Position numbers and translations under genes: made by a program. A model generated the notes under the pieces. That model did not search any database. It worked only from the letters and a program-made list of their open reading frames with translations, and was not told the DNA's origin. A DNA stretch of 28,147 nucleotides from an uncultured Bacillota bacterium (lineage in GTDB: Bacteria > Bacillota > Clostridia > Lachnospirales > Lachnospiraceae), in assembly GCA_905200905.1 (NCBI GenBank), contig CAJKMA010000031.1, positions 1 to 28,147 of the forward strand, written 5' to 3'. Below are positions 15,261 through 22,780 of the stretch, piece after piece (positions within the stretch are counted from its first letter, which is position 1; each line of letters begins with the position of its first letter).

Positions 15261-15897
15261 ATCGTCTTTTTCTCACATAAATCACATTACTTACCAAAGG
15301 ACTGCTGTGCTTTTGCACATATTCCCAATACTCCTGAAGGCGGACATAATATTGTCTGCCCCAGGAGGAAATCTCTAGCCATTCCGCTGAAAATCCTGTA
15401 ATTGTAACAAAGTGGGCTGCTGTTCTACAGGCTTCTTGGTACTTTTCTCCTCTCTTTTCATAAAAAGCCAGCTTATGCCGTTTTAAAGGAAGAGGAAAAT
15501 TAGGTCCTATTGCCAGCACAACAGGAATATCGTGAGCCAACATTGCTCGGATTCTTTTGTTAAAATTTCTTTTCCGTATCCCAAAGGAGGCTCTAAGCGG
15601 AAGCCTGTTTTTCAGAAAATATCGGTTAAGTCCTAAAACCAGCATCCACCCAGGCATTCCAAGACCCGGCAGAACCGGAAAATATCTGCGCCTCATATTC
15701 TTCACAAAATCCAGATACTTTTTTTCTTCTATGCTTCCTGTATTTGTCCTTTTCAGATACAGAATCAGATCCGCACCTGCTATGGCTCCACAACCATATT
15801 TCTTCATAGTGGAATCCAGACCCCATGCCTGGTTTCCACCATAAGATTTTTTTCCATCCTTTTGCACTTGTATGTAGGAGTGCTTTAATTCTACCAT
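15250..15897 (-). CDS. Papain/C39-like cysteine peptidase-fold protein
   Basis: A 215-residue cytoplasmic protein without signal peptide. The order Asn22-Gln23, Cys36 in MKKYGCGAIAGADLILYL, His162 in TAAHFVTITGF and a polar residue at ISSWG (Ser177/Ser178) is that of papain-like C39 folds: Gln for the oxyanion hole, the Cys nucleophile, the His base and a third polar residue. The strong hydrophobic helix after Cys36 fits as well. The start ATG overlaps the stop of the upstream racemase gene (ATGGTAG, 7 bases), so the two are translationally linked. Its substrate is unknown; cleavage of small peptides or a role as inactive peptide binder are both possible. I do not recognise a named family. 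Confidence 0.6.
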   Translation of the reverse strand: MVELKHSYIQVQKDGKKSYGGNQAWGLDSTMKKYGCGAIAGADLILYLKRTNTGSIEEKKYLDFVKNMRRRYFPVLPGLGMPGWMLVLGLNRYFLKNRLPLRASFGIRKRNFNKRIRAMLAHDIPVVLAIGPNFPLPLKRHKLAFYEKRGEKYQEACRTAAHFVTITGFSAEWLEISSWGRQYYVRLQEYWEYVQKHSSPLVSNVIYVRKRRFIK

Positions 15898-16676
15898 GTA
15901 ATTTCTACCGTCATTTCTTCTGAAATTTCTACCGGGCCACCCATTTTACACAAAACAGTTTCTCCATTTTGTTTCTGCACAGTTGCCTCTATCATACCTC
16001 CTGGCTGGTGGAGTTCATAAACATATGTTCCATTGTCTTTCTCCCTGGACAGATAAACAGCAGCACCCATGCTGCCGCTTCCACAGCTGCTTTCCCATAC
16101 CATGGAGCCTGTTTCCTTCACATAAACCACAGGGGTCATCTTTTTCCCTTCCAGGAACATAACCCCATAGGCATCGCAATCCAGCATTTTTTCTGCCTCT
16201 GCAATCACATCATTGACAAATGCCTGGTCCCTTGGCGCTGATTCCACAATAATGTGACATACACCTTCAAATACTACCATGTTGTATTGCTCTCCCTGCA
16301 CAGACGGTAACGTTACAATATTCTGAGGCAAAGGCATCTGGGTTCTGCTGGTTCCCTTTTCCAAATCTACCTCTGCTTTTAAAAGCTCTTTGGAGCCACT
16401 AACATCTACTTCTACCTCCTGGGGCTTCTCCTCTGACAACAAGCTCATGAGATAACCAAAACTTCTAGTAGCATTTCCACAGAATTCTCCTCCCATCATC
16501 TGCATATGAGTGGTTCCATCTGCATTTTGTTCTACAAATCCCACTTGCTCTGCTCCTAAATCTTTCCTTGCCAAAAGCTGATTGGAAATAGCTGCATAAT
16601 CCTTTCGTTCTGCCTGATCCATAACAAAAATTGTAATGTTCCCTGCAGGGTCTGCCCTGCGAATTCGCATCTTCAT
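15891..16676 (-). CDS. DapF-superfamily amino-acid racemase, CntK/histidine-racemase-like
   Basis: A 261-residue cofactor-independent racemase of the diaminopimelate epimerase fold. Both catalytic cysteines are present: Cys66 in GGEFCGNATRS and Cys198 in WESSCGSGS. DPAGNITIFV, AISNQLLA, AEQVGFVE and LHQPGG resemble, from memory, the staphylococcal CntK histidine racemase rather than DapF itself. An SD AAAGGAGG lies 9 bases before the ATG at 16676; an in-frame ATG at 16721 would add 15 residues ahead of the SD and is rejected. The gene is co-transcribed with the overlapping papain-like protein. No CntL- or CntM-like gene for a staphylopine-type metallophore is in the window. The amino-acid substrate is unproven. 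Confidence 0.8.
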   Translation of the reverse strand: MKMRIRRADPAGNITIFVMDQAERKDYAAISNQLLARKDLGAEQVGFVEQNADGTTHMQMMGGEFCGNATRSFGYLMSLLSEEKPQEVEVDVSGSKELLKAEVDLEKGTSRTQMPLPQNIVTLPSVQGEQYNMVVFEGVCHIIVESAPRDQAFVNDVIAEAEKMLDCDAYGVMFLEGKKMTPVVYVKETGSMVWESSCGSGSMGAAVYLSREKDNGTYVYELHQPGGMIEATVQKQNGETVLCKMGGPVEISEEMTVEITW

Positions 16677-16772
16677 AAATACCTGCCTCCTTTGTAATTT
16701 CCCCTTAATACTATAATGCATTTTGTTATTCTCAGAATACCATAGAAGCCACCAAAAAATAGTAAAATATTA

Positions 16773-16801
16773 TCGACTTTTTCAAAAGTCTGTGCTATAT
16801 A
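16773..16801 (+). promoter_or_regulatory. Candidate promoter of the MATE gene with overlapping palindrome
   Basis: TCGACT at 16773-16778, 17 bases, and TATATA at 16796-16801 with an extended TG. Between the boxes, GACTTTTTCAAAAGTC (16775-16790) is a palindrome with 7-base arms. It lies in the divergent space between the racemase operon and the MATE gene, so one regulator could act on both. No regulator gene is adjacent. Confidence 0.45.
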
Positions 16802-16824
16802 TGAAGATAGATTGATTTTACAAA

Positions 16825-18201
16825 ATGAGGAGGGATTTCATTGAAAAAAAAGATGCTTCTGTAAATCAGATTACAGAGGGCGTGATTTGGAAACAGCTTT
16901 TGTTTTTCTTTTTTCCTATTATGTTGGGAACACTGTTTCAGCAACTTTATAACACCGCAGATGCTGTGGTGGTGGGACGTTTTGTAGGCACTCAGGCTCT
17001 TGCTGCTGTAGGTGGTTCTACAGGGCAGATGGTCAATCTTCTGGTGAATTTCTTTGTTGGTCTGGCTTCTGGTGCTACCGTTATTATCGCTCGTTATTAT
17101 GGGGCTAAAAAAGAGAAGGAGTTAAATGACACACTGCACACTGCAGCAGCTTTGTCTGTAGCTGGGGGGATTATTATCAGTATTACAGGTATCCTTCTTG
17201 CCCCCTTTATGATGGATCTTCTAAAAACACCGGCTGATGTTATAGAAGATTCTATTATTTATCTGCGTATCTACTTCGCAGGTATTATTTTTGTTTTTAT
17301 TTATAACGTAGGCTCTGCAATTCTAAGAGCTGTGGGGGATTCTACCAGACCTTTATATTTTTTAATTGTATGCTGCTTCTTAAATATTTTCCTGGATATT
17401 ATCCTGGTTGTGGGCTTGAACATGGGAGTAGCCGGCGCTGCCATTGCCACTGTAGTTTCTCAGGCAGTCAGTGCACTTCTGGTTATCCGGGCACTGATGA
17501 AATCCAAAGACCTTTACCGTCTGGAAATCCCAAAAATCCGCTTTCATAAGTTTCTGTTGATTTCCATTGTCACCATTGGGCTTCCTGCCGGTCTTCAGTC
17601 TGTGATGTACAATGCCTCAAACATGATTGTCCAGTCTGCCCTGAATGGTCTTGGAACCAGCACCATGGCTGCCTACACTGCCTTTGGAAAGATTGATGCC
17701 ATTTACTGGATGATTTCCGGTGCTTTCAGCGTAGCCATCACAACTTTCATTGGCCAAAATTATGGCGCCGGAAAATACAAACGCATGAAACAAAGTGTTA
17801 CTACCTGCTTACTTCTGGATTTCATAGCAACTCTTCTAGTAACTGCTGTACTTCTCCTGACTGGAAAGTATTTGCTGCAGCTTTTTACTACAGATCCAGA
17901 AGTCATTAAAATCGGCCTGAAAATTATCCATTTGATTGTTCCTTCTTACGCACTGTTTGTTTTCATTGAAATCCTATCCAGTGCTTTAAGAGGAATCGGT
18001 AATGTTCTGATTCCTATGATTATGACTTGCTGCGGTGTATGTGTTTTGCGTATTCTCTGGATTTTCCTGGTAGTGCCTCACAGGCCAGGCGTTTCCAGCA
18101 TTTTATTATGCTATCCAATCTCTTGGGGACTCACTACACTTCTGTTCATCCTATACTATTACAAAGAACAGAAAAAATTCTTCAGAACCCATCAGGAGTG
18201 A
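16825..18201 (+). CDS. MATE-family efflux transporter
   Basis: A 458-residue inner-membrane protein with about twelve membrane segments in two bundles. PIMLGTLFQQLYNTADAVVVGRFVG and the matching second-half LPAGLQSVMYNASNMIVQ are typical of MATE sodium- or proton-coupled multidrug exporters (PF01554). The start is odd: the ATG at 16825 has no SD in front of it. A strong AGGAGGG directly follows it, 7 bases before a TTG at 16841, but the TTG is out of frame by one base because the A-run behind it has eight A instead of nine. So the real start is either the weak ATG, an ATT codon at 16840, or the TTG after slippage in the A-run. The GH20 gene follows by 22 bases. Confidence 0.9.
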   Translation: MRRDFIEKKDASVNQITEGVIWKQLLFFFFPIMLGTLFQQLYNTADAVVVGRFVGTQALAAVGGSTGQMVNLLVNFFVGLASGATVIIARYYGAKKEKELNDTLHTAAALSVAGGIIISITGILLAPFMMDLLKTPADVIEDSIIYLRIYFAGIIFVFIYNVGSAILRAVGDSTRPLYFLIVCCFLNIFLDIILVVGLNMGVAGAAIATVVSQAVSALLVIRALMKSKDLYRLEIPKIRFHKFLLISIVTIGLPAGLQSVMYNASNMIVQSALNGLGTSTMAAYTAFGKIDAIYWMISGAFSVAITTFIGQNYGAGKYKRMKQSVTTCLLLDFIATLLVTAVLLLTGKYLLQLFTTDPEVIKIGLKIIHLIVPSYALFVFIEILSSALRGIGNVLIPMIMTCCGVCVLRILWIFLVVPHRPGVSSILLCYPISWGLTTLLFILYYYKEQKKFFRTHQE

Positions 18202-18223
18202 ATTATATTTAGGAGGTATCTTT

Positions 18224-20137
18224 ATGTTCATTACTTACACCACAAACTCTGATTTTCTAAACCTGGAGGATATTCGTCAGGCAGCCAATCTCTTCCTGCA
18301 GGACTTTTCCTGGGACACACCCCCACAGCTTGAGATTGCTGTACATTTTGTCAGTGACCAGAAAACTCTGTCTTGTACAAAAGAAGGTAATTCCTGCACC
18401 ATTATTTGCCAGGAGCCTTCTCATTTCTTTAAAGCTTTAAACACGATTTTGCATCACTCTCAGGAGGATTTTCACATGGAAGAAACACCCAGCTTTACCA
18501 AAAGCGGTTTTATGCTGGATTGTTCCAGAAATGCAGTTGCTTCTATTACGGCAGTGAAAAAGCTCATTCATATGTTGGCAAGAGCTGGTATGAATCAATT
18601 ACTGCTCTACACAGAAGATACCTATGAAATTCCCAATCTGCCCTATTTTGGCACTTACCGAGGACGTTACACCAAGGAAGAACTCCGTGAACTAGACGCT
18701 TATGCCCATGGTTTTGGTATTGAACTGGTACCCTGCGTCCAAACTCTGGCTCATCTTAGGAATTACCTGAAATGGCCTCAAGCAGAACCTTTAAAAGACA
18801 GTGCGGATATTCTGAAAGTGGGCTGCCCTCAGGTATACGACTTTATCCGCCAAATTCTTACCTCCTTAAAAGACTGTTTTCAAACCCGAAACATTCACAT
18901 TGGTATGGACGAAGCAGTTTTTCTTGGTCTGGGAAACTATCTGCAAGAAAACGGGTATTGCGACAGTTCAAAACTTATCCAAGAGCATAGCACAAAAGTA
19001 TTGGAACTCTGTCGGGAACTGGGTTGGAAACCTATGATGTGGAGTGACATGTATATTACTGCCAATACAAAAAAAGGATATTATGCAGTGAATGAACAAA
19101 CAGATACTTCTTCCTGGAAAAAGCCAGACCCAGATTTAGGGCTGGTATACTGGGATTATTATAACTGGGATCAAAAGATATATGAAAATCTTCTTCGTGT
19201 TCACAAGGAATTGTCCAATCGTACTGTATTTGCTGCTGGCGTATGGAATTGGAACGGCATTTCCCAAAACTACAGAAAAGCAATCACCTGTACTTCAAAA
19301 GGACTCCTTGCCTGCCAGAACCAAGGTGTTCAGGAAGTCTTTACCACAGGATGGATGGACAATGGTGCAGAAACCCCATTGGAAGTCATTTATCCAGGAC
19401 TTCTGGCCTTTGCTTACCTTTGCTTCCATAGGGAACTATCTTTACCTGATTTTTCCCGTTTCTTTAAAGACTGTACAGATGCATCTTTGGACAGCTTCCT
19501 ACTGTTAGATGAATTTGACTCCTTATTCCAAGGTAAAGGTAACAATCTGGCTACGGATAATCCTTCCAAATATCTGTTGTATCAAGATGTCATGCTTGGT
19601 ATGTTTGATTATCACCTTCAGAATGTAGATACGCAAGCCTACTATAGCCGCCTTGCAACAGAACTGGAAAAAGCAATGCCAACAGTAGAAAAGTACCATA
19701 CACTGTTTGAATTTTATCATTTGCTGGCTCTGGTGCTAGCAGACAAAGGAGACCTTGGTATCCGCTTAAAACAAGCCTATGATTCCAAAAACTTATCCAC
19801 CATGGAGGAAATTTCACAGAAAGTTATCCCCAGACTTCTGGAAAATCTCCAGGCTATGCACATGATTCGGGAAACACTATGGATGAAAGATGCGAAACCT
19901 TTTGGATATGAACTCTTAGACATTAAACTGGGAGGAGTTGCTACACGTCTTTGTAGTTGTCAGCGAAGAATCAATGAATACCTACAAGGCAATATCTCCC
20001 ACCTGGAAGAACTGGAGCAGGAGCGCCTGCCTTATTGGGAAATAGAAACAACTTATCCTCATTCTCAGGAAAACGCCCTCAGAGAAAACCTCTGGAATCG
20101 TATTATAAGTGGCTGTGACCTAATCGATACAATATAA
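18224..20137 (+). CDS. GH20-family beta-N-acetylhexosaminidase-like enzyme
   Basis: A 637-residue protein. An N-terminal alpha/beta domain (about 1-90) precedes a TIM barrel starting at SGFMLDCSRNAV. The GH20 catalytic pair is Asp229-Glu230 in NIHIGMDEA, equivalent to HIGGDE of known hexosaminidases; the pair polarises the acetamido group and donates the proton. After about residue 400 the sequence is helical. No signal peptide is seen, so it should act in the cytoplasm on imported GlcNAc- or GalNAc-containing oligosaccharides or glycopeptides. SD AGGAGG at 7 bases. It is probably co-transcribed with the MATE gene. Met replaces a Gly in the HIGGDE motif, seen in some divergent GH20 groups. 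Confidence 0.85.
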   Translation: MFITYTTNSDFLNLEDIRQAANLFLQDFSWDTPPQLEIAVHFVSDQKTLSCTKEGNSCTIICQEPSHFFKALNTILHHSQEDFHMEETPSFTKSGFMLDCSRNAVASITAVKKLIHMLARAGMNQLLLYTEDTYEIPNLPYFGTYRGRYTKEELRELDAYAHGFGIELVPCVQTLAHLRNYLKWPQAEPLKDSADILKVGCPQVYDFIRQILTSLKDCFQTRNIHIGMDEAVFLGLGNYLQENGYCDSSKLIQEHSTKVLELCRELGWKPMMWSDMYITANTKKGYYAVNEQTDTSSWKKPDPDLGLVYWDYYNWDQKIYENLLRVHKELSNRTVFAAGVWNWNGISQNYRKAITCTSKGLLACQNQGVQEVFTTGWMDNGAETPLEVIYPGLLAFAYLCFHRELSLPDFSRFFKDCTDASLDSFLLLDEFDSLFQGKGNNLATDNPSKYLLYQDVMLGMFDYHLQNVDTQAYYSRLATELEKAMPTVEKYHTLFEFYHLLALVLADKGDLGIRLKQAYDSKNLSTMEEISQKVIPRLLENLQAMHMIRETLWMKDAKPFGYELLDIKLGGVATRLCSCQRRINEYLQGNISHLEELEQERLPYWEIETTYPHSQENALRENLWNRIISGCDLIDTI

Positions 20138-20290
20138 AAAACTGCCGCATTCAACAGCTATCAGGAATATTTATACAGTTCCAGCGAATTTGCCGAGTAC
20201 GCTTTGAGACTACAGGCTCAAAGCGAACACAGGCTGGGCTGGAAATGTGTAAATATTCTCGATATATGTGAATACAGCAGTTTCTTTTTT
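20138..20290. repeat. Long imperfect inverted repeat (about 150 bases), possible two-way terminator or MITE-like element
   Basis: The left arm 20138-20208 and right arm 20217-20290 are inverted copies, about 70-75 percent matched over their whole length, around an 8-base loop. The loop-proximal CGCTTTGAG/CTCAAAGCG pairs perfectly for 9 bp. Other matched blocks are TTCCAG/CTGGAA, GAATATTTA/TAAATATTC and AACTGC/GCAGTT at the outer end. A-run and TTTCTTTTTT flank it, so RNA from either strand would end in a U-tract. It sits between convergent genes, where a terminator is expected, but it is far longer than a normal one. Confidence 0.7.
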
Positions 20291-20711
20291 AGAAAACTAA
20301 CGCTATTCCTGCGGGGATTAAAAACAACACTGCGCAGAGTAAATCCCCCAAAAATCTGCACACAATTCGCTCCTCATCAGACAACTCACTAAAAGAAATA
20401 ACCTTTTCATCTGCAAAGTCAACAATGTCTTTGGTAAAATGTTGTTTCTTTTTCTTCTTTTCCTGTTTCTCTTCCATAAGATGGTGAATACGAGCGCCAT
20501 CCAATCTCAAATATTGGAACCAGGCCAAAGCCAGAAAGAAGGCCCCTGCCACGAAGAAAGCAAACTCTACTAAAGAATAATACTGTTCGCGGTTAATAAA
20601 ACGATCCCAAAGCAAACACAACACAAGTGCAATGGAAACCTTTGTGGCACACTGATACAACATGGGGCGAATCATATATTTTTCAAATATGGTGCGGATT
20701 TTCTTAATCAT
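20289..20711 (-). CDS. Small integral membrane protein of unknown function
   Basis: A 140-residue protein with three likely membrane segments: about residues 25-40 (VSIALVLCLLWDRF), 48-66 (LVEFAFFVAGAFFLALAWF) and 120-139 (LLCAVLFLIPAGIALVF). A Lys/Glu-rich cytoplasmic stretch EEKQEKKKKKQHF is followed by an acidic part with ELSDEER. An ATG two codons upstream (20717) touches the SD AAAGGA directly; the ATG at 20711 has 6-base spacing and is preferred. The gene begins just behind the strong hairpin at 20727-20779, downstream of oppF. I recognise no family. It could be served by readthrough from the Opp operon. Confidence 0.65.
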   Translation of the reverse strand: MIKKIRTIFEKYMIRPMLYQCATKVSIALVLCLLWDRFINREQYYSLVEFAFFVAGAFFLALAWFQYLRLDGARIHHLMEEKQEKKKKKQHFTKDIVDFADEKVISFSELSDEERIVCRFLGDLLCAVLFLIPAGIALVF

Positions 20712-20726
20712 TTCCATTCCTTTCAG

Positions 20727-20779
20727 TTAAGAATAGCCAGCCACAGTTGGCAAAACCAACTAGGGCTGACTATTCTTAA
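20727..20779. other. Very strong stem-loop between oppF and the membrane protein gene
   Basis: TTAAGAATAG, CAGCC and AGTTGG pair with CCAACT, GGCTG and CTATTCTTAA (one G-T pair and a small internal mismatch, 5-base loop), giving about 21 pairs in 53 bases. It starts 8 bases after the oppF stop and ends 3 bases before the SD of the next gene. There is no U-tract. It may protect the 3' end of the opp mRNA or act as a cleavage site, or block the SD of the following gene. A simple terminator is less likely. Confidence 0.65.
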
Positions 20780-20787
20780 AATCAAAA

Positions 20788-21717
20788 TTAAATCTCTTTG
20801 CGGTATTCTTCCAACTCTTTCTGATTACCATAAACAAAATGTCCTGGAAGAATTTCTTCCCACACAGGTTTGTCCGTGCTGTAATCATGAATAGAAGGAT
20901 CATATACCAGAAGTTTTTTGTTCTTTTCCCGCTCTGGATCCGGAATTGGTACTGCGGAAAGCAGTGCCTTTGTATATGGATGCAGAGGATGGATAAACAG
21001 TTCTTCTGCTTCTGCCAACTCTACGATTCTACCCTTATGAATAACTGCAATACGGTCTGAAATAAATCTTACTACAGATAAATCATGGGCAATGAAGAGA
21101 TAAGTTAAACCTTTTGTCTTCTTCAGTTCATTGAGCAGATTCAATACCTGCGCACGAATGGAAACATCCAATGCAGAAATTGGTTCGTCTGCTACAATAA
21201 ACTCTGGCTGCATAATCAACGCACGGGCAATACCAATACGCTGTCTCTGTCCACCAGAAAATTCGTGAGGAAAGCGGGAAGCAAACTCTGGAAGTAATCC
21301 TACTTCACGAAGCGCTGCCTGTACCTTCTCATATCTGTCCTTCTCATCTTTATAAAGATGATGGTTAATCAAACCCTCAGAGATAATATAGTCAACTTTT
21401 GCACGCTCATTCAGAGATGCCATTGGATCCTGGAAAATCATCTGACACTTTTTAATCACTTCAAGGTCCAGTTCCTTGGAAATTTTTCCAGTAATTTTCT
21501 GACCCTTAAATAAAATCTCTCCTGCAGATACAGGGTTAATTCTGGTAATGGCACGTCCGATAGTGGTTTTGCCTGAACCGGACTCTCCAACCAAAGAGAA
21601 TGTCTCTCCTTTGTAAATATCAAAATTCACATGGTCAACTGCCACAAATTTCTTCTTTCCACTGCCGAAGGTAATCTGCAGATCTTTAATTTCTATTAAC
21701 TTTTCTCTTTCTGCCAT
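20788..21717 (-). CDS. oppF: Opp-type ABC transporter ATP-binding protein (OppF-like)
   Basis: A 309-residue nucleotide-binding subunit that powers the importer together with OppD. Walker A is GESGSGKTT, the Q-loop is MIFQDPMASL, the signature is FSGGQRQR, Walker B is EFIVADEP and the switch His is in IAHDLS. The C-terminal oligopeptide/dipeptide extension (HPLHPYTKALLSAVP) is present. It is the last gene of the five-gene importer, 5 bases after oppD. A strong hairpin follows its stop. Confidence 0.92.
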   Translation of the reverse strand: MAEREKLIEIKDLQITFGSGKKKFVAVDHVNFDIYKGETFSLVGESGSGKTTIGRAITRINPVSAGEILFKGQKITGKISKELDLEVIKKCQMIFQDPMASLNERAKVDYIISEGLINHHLYKDEKDRYEKVQAALREVGLLPEFASRFPHEFSGGQRQRIGIARALIMQPEFIVADEPISALDVSIRAQVLNLLNELKKTKGLTYLFIAHDLSVVRFISDRIAVIHKGRIVELAEAEELFIHPLHPYTKALLSAVPIPDPEREKNKKLLVYDPSIHDYSTDKPVWEEILPGHFVYGNQKELEEYRKEI

Positions 21718-21722
21718 ATTAA

Positions 21723-22763
21723 TTACCCTCTCTCCTGCATTTTTTGTCTCAGCGTTTTAATAGCTTTTGGCTGTTCGATTTTCGGTGCTCTTGGATCTAA
21801 ATACCAGGTTTTTGCCTGGTGTGTCTCTGTGATTTTGAAGAAAGGAGGTTCCTCCTCAAAATCAATCGCAAGCGCCTGTTTGTTACGTGGTGCAAATGCA
21901 TCACCTTTAATGGTATTAAATAAGTTTGGCGGTGTTCCTTCAATAGTCGGAAGTGGTTCTCCCTTAATTCCCAACTGCGGAAGGGATGACAGCAGCGCCC
22001 AGGTATATGGATGCCATGCATCATAGAAAATCTCATTTACCAAACCATACTCTACAATTTGTCCTGCATACATAACTGCTACACGGTCAGCAACATTTGC
22101 CACAACACCAAGGTCATGAGTGATGTAAACAACGGTCATTTTCAGCTCATGCTGCAGTTCACGGATCAGGTTCAGAATCTGAGCCTGAATAGTAACATCA
22201 AGAGCTGTTGTAGGTTCATCACAAATTAAAATTTCTGGATGACATGCTACCGCAATGGCAATGACAACACGCTGTCTCATTCCGCCGGAAAATTCGTGCG
22301 GATACTGATTATAACGGCGCTCCGGATCAGGAATACCAACCTTTGTCAGCATCTCCATAGCCAGCTTTTTGGCCTCAGCGCCTTTGATTCCCTGATTCAG
22401 TTCAATACTTTCCTGAATCTGTTTTCCAACTTTTTTCAGTGGATTTAAGGATGTCATAGGATCCTGCATAACCATGGCAATTTTCTTACCGCGGATAGTT
22501 CTCCACTCTTTTTCTTTTGTATATTTTGAAATATCGGTTCCGTGATACATAATGGAACCATTTGTAATTTTTCCGTTTGCATCCAGCATACCCAGGAAAG
22601 ACTTTGTAAAAACAGACTTTCCAGAACCGGATTCGCCTACGATTGCAAGGGTTTCCCCTTCATAGAGATCCAGGGAACATCTACGGATAGCTGTAAGCAG
22701 CTTGCCACGTAAGCTGAACTGGATTTCCACGTCTTTAGCAGATAATATTGGTTCTTTCGCCAT
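21723..22763 (-). CDS. oppD: Opp-type ABC transporter ATP-binding protein (OppD-like)
   Basis: A 346-residue nucleotide-binding subunit. Walker A GESGSGKSV, Q-loop MVMQDPMTSL, signature FSGGMRQR, Walker B EILICDEP and switch His in ITHDLG are all intact. The C-terminal extension AWHPYTWALLSSLPQLG marks the Opp/Dpp subfamily; it usually also carries cysteines for an iron-sulfur cluster, but here CxxxC residues are missing. A further 60-residue tail ends in a basic KTLRQKMQERG. SD GGAGG precedes the ATG; oppC lies 17 bases upstream. Confidence 0.92.
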   Translation of the reverse strand: MAKEPILSAKDVEIQFSLRGKLLTAIRRCSLDLYEGETLAIVGESGSGKSVFTKSFLGMLDANGKITNGSIMYHGTDISKYTKEKEWRTIRGKKIAMVMQDPMTSLNPLKKVGKQIQESIELNQGIKGAEAKKLAMEMLTKVGIPDPERRYNQYPHEFSGGMRQRVVIAIAVACHPEILICDEPTTALDVTIQAQILNLIRELQHELKMTVVYITHDLGVVANVADRVAVMYAGQIVEYGLVNEIFYDAWHPYTWALLSSLPQLGIKGEPLPTIEGTPPNLFNTIKGDAFAPRNKQALAIDFEEEPPFFKITETHQAKTWYLDPRAPKIEQPKAIKTLRQKMQERG

Positions 22764-22780
22764 TACTGGTCCTCCATTCC

